A stretch of 39,242 nt of DNA from Basidiobolus meristosporus CBS 931.73 (lineage: Eukaryota; Basidiobolomycota; Basidiobolomycetes; Basidiobolales; Basidiobolaceae), in the NCBI GenBank assembly GCA_002104905.1, contig MCFE01000752.1, forward strand, positions 1-39,242, given 5' to 3'. Below are positions 35,057-39,242 of this stretch, piece after piece. The position numbers and the translations under genes were made by a program. The notes below the pieces were generated by a model. The model was not told where the DNA came from, did no database searches, and saw only the letters and a list, made by a program, of their open reading frames with translations. Numbering within the stretch: position 1 is the stretch's first letter; every line of letters begins with the position of its first letter.

Positions 35057-35945
35057 TTTAGGGGGGGAGGGAAAGTCACCAAGGTAGGTGAAATCTTTAT
35101 TTGATTTCAGACAAGTCTAACTACAAATAAAGAAGCCAGCTGGGAATAGAAGATTCCCAAAGTAAACACCAAGTTGAATATGAATAAATCTAAGCTAAAG
35201 TTAAGGCAGTATCCCAAAGTACACTGGAGTTCAGGTTCATGGGGGAGTGAAGTAGATAAGCTTGAGAGATATAATAATCTTTGAGGAAGTGGGTAACAGC
35301 AGGTGAAGGGGAGTTTTTGATAAGTGAAGTGAATCTTGAGAGCAGAGATTCCTCTAATGAGAAGGTCTTGTAAACTGGAGAATCAGGAAACTCTTTAAAG
35401 GCATGGTCAGTAGGTTCCCAGTAAAACTGGTCAGAGACATTTTGAGAGAATTGTTTAGCAATACTTTTGTCAAGTACTACCTCCAGAGTGTGATGGTTGA
35501 TAAACCTCATGTTAACAATCTTGGACAAATTGTAACCTTGTTGCTTGAGATACATCCTATGCTCAGATATAGGAATAAACTCCACATTGGCAAAGTAGCA
35601 GACAGCCCAGTCAGTAGCAGGAGGCAAATCAGAAGTGGCAGGAAACTTTCTTTTAGTCTTGGGAGGAGCAGCAGGATGTCTTGAGGAAGCAGGAACAGGC
35701 TTTTTGACAGCTTCAGAGTAGGAAGAGTGAGCAGGAGCAGATGATTCTTGGGGAGTCTTGTTGACAGAAAGAGCTGGCAGAGAGACAATAGATTCTTGCA
35801 GATCAGAGAAGGCAGAAAACAGCTTTTGGACTTGTTTCTTGAGTAAAGCATTTTCAGCTTCAACAAGTGCAAGCCTTTCCTGAAGGAAGGAAATCTGAAG
35901 GGAATGGAGTGAAGGCATACAAAATAAGAAGAAGAGGGTAAGATA
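35057..35945 (-). mobile_element. Short element D: ORF1-like gene with LINE 3' tail
   Basis: About 890 nt. On the minus strand it starts just after the C-run of copy E, has an ATG 27 nt in, one 242-aa frame, then a 3' UTR with AAATAAAGATTTCACC, a TCACC/GGTGA hairpin and CCCTCCCCCCC, followed by TAAATT of the copia element it interrupts. It carries no reverse transcriptase. Its tail belongs to the subfamily of copy C. It is either an internally deleted LINE or a distinct non-autonomous element mobilised by the LINE. Confidence 0.7.
35190..35918 (-). CDS. ORF1-like protein of element D, 242 aa
   Basis: Residues ~8-45 form a leucine-heptad coiled coil (FLQERLALVEAENALLKKQV). A Ser/Pro/Lys-rich basic linker (~55-95) follows, then a globular domain (~100-200) with an RRM-like pattern (VCYFANVEF, KIVNMRFINHHTLEVVLDKS). 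This coiled coil + basic linker + RNA-binding-like layout is that of many LINE ORF1 proteins, which multimerise on element RNA. The frame is fully open, without stops, suggesting recent activity or selection. The fold assignment is inference. Confidence 0.6.
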   Translation of the reverse strand: MPSLHSLQISFLQERLALVEAENALLKKQVQKLFSAFSDLQESIVSLPALSVNKTPQESSAPAHSSYSEAVKKPVPASSRHPAAPPKTKRKFPATSDLPPATDWAVCYFANVEFIPISEHRMYLKQQGYNLSKIVNMRFINHHTLEVVLDKSIAKQFSQNVSDQFYWEPTDHAFKEFPDSPVYKTFSLEESLLSRFTSLIKNSPSPAVTHFLKDYYISQAYLLHSPMNLNSSVLWDTALTLA

Positions 35946-37040
35946 GGGGGGGGGAGACAGTCACCAACAGGTGAAATCTTTATTTCAGTTGAAACAAAGA
36001 AGCCAGCGCTACTGTTGTAGCTTTGATACAAGAGTGTGTAGCTGAGGGGAATTAGTAGGTAAGTTAATAAGAAGTGATGATAGTTCTTCAGTGCTCAAGA
36101 CACTGTTCAGTGGGAAGGGGGGTAGCAAGAGAGGTAAGAATGACTTGTGAACAACATTAATGAGGGGAATGTGATAAGGATTGATATTCATCATAAAGGG
36201 AGTGTGCTGCTGCAGATATTGCTGCCAAAGGTCTGTCAAGTACTTCAGGTAGGCCAGCTTGGGTTTTTCTGACTGCAGAATATAGTGAGCAAACTTCTTG
36301 ACTTCAGGATCTCCGAGTATAGTTCTCCAGCAGGAGCCAGGTGTTGTGTGGTGTGTTCTCTTCCAGGCCTTAATCAGTGGGTTGTTGCAGTTGTGAAGTC
36401 TGAGGTATAATCTGGTTCTAAGGTAGAGAAGTCTGATCTTATAGGGCATAAACCCAAAAGCACCAAGAATAGCATGTCTGTAGGGGCATTCAGGCAAATG
36501 AGGCACCAAGGAGGTAATGCACCATACTGCAAACTTGTCAAGCTTAGTGCAGTCTCTAGAAGTAAGAGAGAGAAGTGGTAAGCCAAATTCCAGGACAGGG
36601 AAGACAAACTGCTTGAGTAGAAGGAGGCAGCTGGGAGCTGAAGTTGTAGGAGGAGTAACAGCCAGTAGCTTGTGGAGTGCCTGTCTTGCCAGGATAATTC
36701 TCTTCTTCAGGTGTGCTCCAGAGTCTAGTCCAGTAGGAAGGAAAGGAAAGCCAAGATATGTAGCAGAAACCTGAGCAGGTAGAGTGGAGTTCTCCAAGTT
36801 GATGGGAGAGCCCAAAGGTACTGTCTTTGCAATGGAAAGCTGGAGATTATTCTTCTGCAGATACTGGTGGATGGTCTGGGAGTCTTGTTGCACATTGGAG
36901 GAGGATATTCTGATGTCATCAGCAAAGAGAGTAACCAGGCAGTCAGCTGAGAGTCTTGGGAAATCATTCAGGAAGATGGCAAACAGTATAGGACCAAGCA
37001 CAGAGCCTTGAACCACTCCATTAGGAACTGAGAACACTTA
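35946..37040 (-). mobile_element. LINE copy E, 5'-truncated, about 1.1 kb
   Basis: Nearly identical (about 10 differences) to the 3' 1.09 kb of copy F. The 5' end breaks at 37037 within the RT frame, just after the RT core region preceding FSVPNGVVQGSVLG. The tail ends in nine C's on the minus strand (35954-35946) and directly meets element D. It retains the end of the RT (LFADD) and C-terminal region, with the stop at 36009. Confidence 0.93.
36009..37037 (-). pseudogene. Truncated LINE reverse transcriptase (copy E)
   Basis: 342 codons are open, beginning in RT motif B (VVQGSVLGP) and including the catalytic LFADDIRI motif and the whole C-terminal region. The N-terminal half of the RT and any endonuclease are missing through 5' truncation, so the product cannot be active. 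It differs from copy F at only a few residues. Confidence 0.9.
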
Positions 37041-39242
37041 GGGGGGGGAGACAGTCACCAACAGGTGAAATCTTTATTTCAGTTGAAACAAAGAAGCCAG
37101 CGCTACTGTTGTAGCTTTGATACAAGAGTGTGTAGCTGAGGGGAATTTGTAGGTAAGTTAATAAGAAGTGATGATAGTTCTTCAGTGCTCAAGACACTGT
37201 TCAGTGGGAGGGGGGGTAGCAAGAGAGGTAAGAATGACTTGTGAACAACATTAATGAGGGGAATGTGATAAGGATTGATATTCATCATAAAGGGAGTGTG
37301 CTGCTGCAGATATTGCTGCCAAAGGTCTGTCAAGTACTTCAGGTAGGCCAGCTTGGGTTTTTCTGACTGCAGAATAAATTCAGCAAACTTCTTGACTTCA
37401 GGATCTCCAAGTATAGTTCTCCAGCAGGAGTCAGGTGTAGTGTGGTGTGTTCTCTTCCAGGCCTTAATCAGTGGGTTGTTGCAGTTGTGAAGTCTGAGGT
37501 ATAATCTGGTTCTAAGGTAGAGAAGTCTGATCTTATAGGGCATAAACCCAAAAGCACCAAGAATAGCATGTCTGTAGGGGCATTCAGGCAAATGAGGCAC
37601 CAAGGAGGTAATGCACCATACTGCAAACTTGTCAAGCTTAGTGCAGTCTCTAGAAGTAAGAGAGAGAAGTGGTAAGCCAAATTCCAGGACAGGGAAGACA
37701 AACTGCTTGAGTAGAAGGAGGCAGCTTGGAGCTGAAGTTGTAGGAGGAGTAACAGCCAGTAGCTTGTGGAGTGCCTGTCTTGCCAGGATAATTCTCTTCT
37801 TCAGGTGTGCTCCAGAGTCTAGTCCAGTAGGAAGGAAAGGAAAGCCAAGATATGTAGCAGAAACCTGAGCAGGTAGAGTGGAGTTCTCCAAGTTGATGGG
37901 AGAGCCCAAAGGTACTGTCTTTGCAATGGAAAGCTGGAGATTATTCTTCTGCAGATACTGGTGGATGGTCTGGGAGTCTTGTTGCACATTGGAGGAGGAT
38001 ATTCTGATGTCATCAGCAAAGAGAGTAACCAGGCAGTCAGCTGAGAGTCTTGGGAAATCATTCAGGAAGATGGCAAACAGTATAGGACCAAGCACAGAGC
38101 CTTGAACCACTCCATTAGGAACTGAGAACACAGCTGATTGCTCACTTGGGTGCAGAATTCTTGCTTGTGGATCCAGAAACAGAGACCTGACAAGGAGGGT
38201 GAGAGAGGTACTGGAGAAGCATTGCAACTTGGACCAAAGCAGATTTCTGTCAACTGAATCAAAGGCCTTAGTAATATCAAACAGAACAGAGGGATACTTG
38301 CACTGGAGAGAGTGATCTTGGCTAAGTATGACTGCATATTCCAAGGAGAGGCCAGGAACAAAGCCAAACTGTGCAGGATGAAACTTGAGGGAGTCAGAGT
38401 AGAGCTCCTGAGCAAGCAGAAGCTCAAACACCTTTCTGCAGGTGGGCAGCAGAGATATTGGCCTGTAGGAGCTAGGATCCAGGTGCTTTCCTTTACCCTT
38501 GTACAGTGGCAGAACATTTGCAAAGGACCATTCCTCAGGAGTAGAAAGCTGGGCTGAGCATTGCTGAAACAGTGGAAGCAGAAGTGCAGACATGGCCTTG
38601 GTACTAGTCTTCAGAAGCTCATAGGAGATTGTGTCCACACCTGGAGCAGTAGAGTTGGGAAGCCTCTTCAGCACATTATGGATTCTCCTTTGATCAAGTG
38701 CAAGTGGGATGGGCAGAGTCTTGAAGTCAGGATGAAAGCCAGGAGTTGAGTACTGCTTTGTAGAGAAGAAGATGTTAGCCAGCTGTTCTGTTGAAGGTAA
38801 CTTCCTGGAAGAGGGCCTCATTGCCCTGTAGAGTCTTGATACTGTTCTTGTTATAGAGTTGGAAGATTGCAGAGGCAAAGAACTCATAATATGATCCCAG
38901 AGCTGAGTATGCAGAGTGTGGTGAATTGCCTTGGAGTGGTGTATTGCTGTCAGGAGGAGTTTCTCTGTTTTTGGGTTAGGAAACTAAGGTAGCTTTGTTG
39001 CAGGGCTGAAACAATGGATTCCCATTTTCTTGAGGTAACAGCAGTAGTCTTGCATGGCAGTGAGAGGGAGGCAGACACCAGAATCAGATGCTTCACAAAG
39101 AGCCAGGCAAAGTTGAGATCATCTGGCAGAGAAAGTAGCAAACTGGCAAGCTTCAAGTAGTTCCCAAAGTCTTTCTTCTGATTCTTGGTAGCTTTGTGGG
39201 TGAGCACAGTAAGTTTGGCAGCTTCTTCTTCACACTGGTTGC
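37041..39242 (-). mobile_element. LINE copy F, extends beyond the window
   Basis: At least 2.2 kb of a non-LTR retrotransposon. From 5' to 3' on the minus strand: the frame entering at the window edge, a frameshift near 38970, a 594-codon RT frame ending at 37103, a short (~60 nt) 3' UTR with AAATAAAG and a TCACC-TGTT-GGTGA hairpin (37068-37055), and eight C's followed by TAA. No poly(A) tail is present. Confidence 0.93.
37103..39207 (-). pseudogene. LINE ORF2 reverse transcriptase, frameshifted (copy F)
   Basis: The main frame 38887-37103 holds RT motifs in order: APGVDTISYELLK, YRPISLLPTCRKVFE, GFVPGLSLEYA, FDITKAFDSVDR (first catalytic Asp), NGVVQGSVLGPILF and LFADDIRI (catalytic Asp pair), then a long thumb/C-terminal region with no RNase H or zinc knuckle that I recognise. 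Upstream, the frame at 39207-38950 continues the same protein in another phase; the switch is in an A-run near 38970, consistent with a one-base indel. The 5' part lies outside the window, so the endonuclease type and clade are not known. It could be a programmed or sequencing shift, but decay is simplest. Confidence 0.8.

Noticed and set aside
31421-37048. Regularly recurring G-run + GTCACC words as a possible CRISPR or tandem repeat array
   Set aside because: Spacing is irregular and each word marks the 3' end of a LINE copy.
35403-38749. Several plus-strand and alternative-frame ORFs across the LINE copies, some present twice
   Set aside because: They are shadows of the RT and ORF1-like frames, and occur twice only because copies E and F are near-identical.

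Overview
The window looks like nuclear DNA of a fungus, most likely an early-diverging, chytrid-type one. The signs are short GT-AG introns (16 inferred, 52-186 nt) and a secreted GPI-type chitin deacetylase carrying a hevein-type (CBM18) domain. Several genes are also more animal-like than dikaryotic: a ZRSR2/URP-type splicing factor, a protein built from Little Elongation Complex parts, a CLASP-type TOG protein and a BAG+IQ co-chaperone. The species assignment is inference; no rRNA or organelle marker is present.

Layout. (1) 1.1-11.5 kb is a compact minus-strand block: a ZRSR2-like U2AF35-related protein (8 exons, 489 aa), a single-TOG CLASP-like protein (3 exons, 384 aa), and a 1,481-aa protein (6 exons) that joins an ICE1-like coiled coil, an ICE2/NARG2-like C-terminal domain and a CCCH zinc finger. 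(2) 11.6-21.1 kb is gene-poor: a DHA1-type MFS exporter (2 exons, 510 aa), a forkhead transcription factor (2 exons, 359 aa), and long stretches without convincing genes, one holding a 26-bp imperfect inverted repeat. (3) 21.1-27.0 kb is nearly gene-free; one TATA-associated small ORF is a weak candidate. (4) 27.0-30.9 kb, plus strand, holds the chitin deacetylase, a small six-cysteine chitin-binding protein, and an IQ+BAG protein. (5) 31.4-39.2 kb is nested retrotransposons, all on the minus strand: a decayed Ty1/copia element with a 349-bp LTR, a second solo LTR of the same family inserted in its RT with a 5-bp target duplication, and at least six copies of a non-LTR (LINE) superfamily. Their 3' ends share a small hairpin and a C-run followed by TAA. 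The LINE copies abut head to tail with no host sequence between them.

How the genes relate. The left block is biased to RNA biogenesis: 3' splice-site recognition (ZRSR2-like) and, if the homology holds, snRNA transcription by Pol II (Little Elongation Complex). The 27-29 kb pair acts at the cell wall. The most unusual items are the apparent fusion of Little Elongation Complex parts into one polypeptide and the LINE family with a telomere-like CCCCTAA tail, a conserved 3' hairpin, tandem arrays and an ORF1-like-only member.
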